Source of the DNA: an uncultured Bacillota bacterium
GTDB lineage: Bacteria; Bacillota; Clostridia; Peptostreptococcales; Anaerovoracaceae
Reading direction: 5' to 3'
NCBI GenBank assembly: GCA_946410475.1
Contig: CAMKAM010000091.1
Location: forward strand, 1 to 5,983
DNA: 5,983 nt
In this document: positions 4,848 to 5,983 of the stretch, in pieces
Layout: every line of letters begins with the position of its first letter
Position numbering within the stretch: the first letter of the stretch is position 1
Translations under genes and position numbers: made by a program
Notes under the pieces: generated by a model
Seen by the model: the letters and a program-made list of their open reading frames with translations, nothing else
Told to the model about the DNA's origin: nothing
The model's database searches: none

Positions 4848-5983
4848 CAAACGTAGAGGTAATCGTTAAGTACGGGCTGCAGGCCCTGATCGGACATGTC
4901 GCCGTACATTTCGTCGAAGCTCCTGGAGTCGCTGATCTCGAACTGCTCGTCGCCTTCTTCCTGGTCCGACTCCTCGCCGGTGTACTTGCTCTCGTGGTCG
5001 CCGATGCCTGTCGACACGCCCGCCGATACCTTCGTGCATGCGATCTTTGCGATGCCGTTCCTGAAGGTGTCGCTTTCGCGCGAGGATACGACGATCTGCG
5101 CGAAGGGGAGGAATATCCTGTAAGCGCACAGTATCTGGCAAAGCTTGCTTTCGCTCACGTCCAGCGGATTGATCTTGTCGTTGTTGACGATCGGTCTCAG
5201 GCGCGGGCACGACAGCGACATCTCTGCATGCGGGTATTTGCGCTGCAGGAAGTATACGTGGAGCGCCGTTGCAAGAGCGTCCTTTCTGAAGTCGGCAAGG
5301 CCCAGCAGTGCCGAGAAGCCGACGCCCCTCATACCGCCCATGATGGCGCGCTCCTGGGCTTCGAAGCGGTACGGCCATACACGCTTGTGGCCCATGAGGT
5401 GGAGCGTCTCATACTTGTCGGAGTCGTATGTTTCCTGGAATACGGTGACGTAGTCGGCGCCGCATTCGTGGAGATATCTGTACTCGTCCACGTTGACGGG
5501 GTAGATCTCGAGACCGACGTTCCTGAAGTATTTGCGGGCAAGCTTGCATGCCTCACCGATGTATTCTACGCTGCTCATGGATCTGCTCTCGCCTGTCAGC
5601 ATCAGTATCTCCTCGATGCCTGAATCAGCGATGATGCGCATCTCTTTTTCGATCTGCTCCGAATTCAGTTTCATACGCTGGATGTCGTTATAGCAGTTGA
5701 AACCGCAGTATACGCAGTAGTTCTCACAGTAGTTGGCTATGTACAGCGGCGTGAAGATGTACACTGTGTTGCCGAAGTGCTTTCCTGTCTCCGCCTGGGC
5801 TCTCTGAGCCATCTTCTCAAGGAAGGGCTCGGCTGCCGGTGAGAGCAGCGCTTTGAGGTCTTCGATCGAAAGCTCCTCCTGTTCGAGAGCGCGCATGACG
5901 TCCTTTGCCGTGTACTTGTCGTAGTCGAACTCCTCGACGTAGGACATGACTTTGTTCCTTATCTCGGGGTCGATCTGCTCCAT
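4847..5983 (-). CDS. thiH: 2-iminoacetate synthase ThiH (radical SAM tyrosine lyase)
   Basis: ThiH cleaves tyrosine with S-adenosylmethionine to give dehydroglycine (2-iminoacetate) and p-cresol; dehydroglycine is used by ThiG for the thiamine thiazole. The 4Fe-4S-binding CxxxCxxC motif is clear in NYCENYCVYCGF (cysteines 86, 90 and 93). Other family landmarks are LLSPAA (46-51), FGNTVYIFTPLYIANYC (70-86), LTGESRS (129-135), VFQETYD (181-187), CPRLRP (259-264), DEQFEISD (345-352) and the C-terminal GLQPVLNDY (367-375). At 378 residues it is close to the E. coli enzyme in length. The window ends exactly on an ATG. Related clostridial proteins may start slightly upstream and no ribosome binding site is visible, so the 5' end is uncertain. 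ThiH instead of the oxygen-dependent ThiO points to an anaerobe. thiG and thiS are expected just upstream, outside the window. Confidence 0.96.
   Translation of the reverse strand: MEQIDPEIRNKVMSYVEEFDYDKYTAKDVMRALEQEELSIEDLKALLSPAAEPFLEKMAQRAQAETGKHFGNTVYIFTPLYIANYCENYCVYCGFNCYNDIQRMKLNSEQIEKEMRIIADSGIEEILMLTGESRSMSSVEYIGEACKLARKYFRNVGLEIYPVNVDEYRYLHECGADYVTVFQETYDSDKYETLHLMGHKRVWPYRFEAQERAIMGGMRGVGFSALLGLADFRKDALATALHVYFLQRKYPHAEMSLSCPRLRPIVNNDKINPLDVSESKLCQILCAYRIFLPFAQIVVSSRESDTFRNGIAKIACTKVSAGVSTGIGDHESKYTGEESDQEEGDEQFEISDSRSFDEMYGDMSDQGLQPVLNDYLYV

Noticed and set aside
4994..5623. Long plus-strand open frame opposite thiH
   Set aside because: It is an antisense shadow of a well-matched radical SAM protein with no family resemblance of its own.

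Overview
The window looks like chromosomal DNA from an anaerobic, Gram-positive member of the Clostridia (Lachnospiraceae or a near relative). The reasons are strong GGAGG-type ribosome binding sites on short leaders, a leucine T-box riboswitch, the anaerobic radical-SAM thiazole enzyme ThiH, and U-tract terminators. The genus is inferred, not shown. I see no transposase, phage gene, tRNA, rRNA or CRISPR array.

Layout. At the left edge is the first 74 bases of a leftward gene, probably a purine-type phosphoribosyltransferase. It is divergent from mscL (215-592, +), and the two core promoters face away from each other across one shared -35 element. mscL ends at a strong hairpin terminator (618-644). 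From 645 to 844 there is no gene, but 765-840 holds a complete leftward promoter and ribosome binding site with no start codon. From 845 to 3133 (-) lies a two-gene ABC operon: an FtsX/MacB-type permease (1538-3133) followed by its ATPase (845-1501). Its promoter (3141-3217) matches the orphan promoter at 765-840 element by element. Both carry a TTTAAG-N5-TTTAAG-type direct repeat 10 bases upstream of the -10 box, which suggests control by an OmpR-family response regulator not encoded here.

Next on the minus strand is a self-contained leucine-responsive unit. It has a consensus promoter (4081-4109), a T-box leader with a CUC leucine specifier (about 3838-4074), a 170-residue gene (3282-3794) and its own terminator (3226-3254). 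The protein is only the C-terminal regulatory domain of a 2-isopropylmalate synthase, without the catalytic barrel. I consider this stand-alone leucine-sensing domain the most interesting item in the window.

The right end holds the 3' part of a thiamine thiazole operon: thiH (4847-5983, running to the window edge) overlapping a tenI/thiE-family gene (4170-4847). ThiH makes dehydroglycine from tyrosine for thiazole synthesis. The TenI-like protein is better read as the thiazole tautomerase than as thiamine phosphate synthase, because it carries the TenI catalytic histidine region and lacks the ThiE pyrimidine and phosphate-side motifs.
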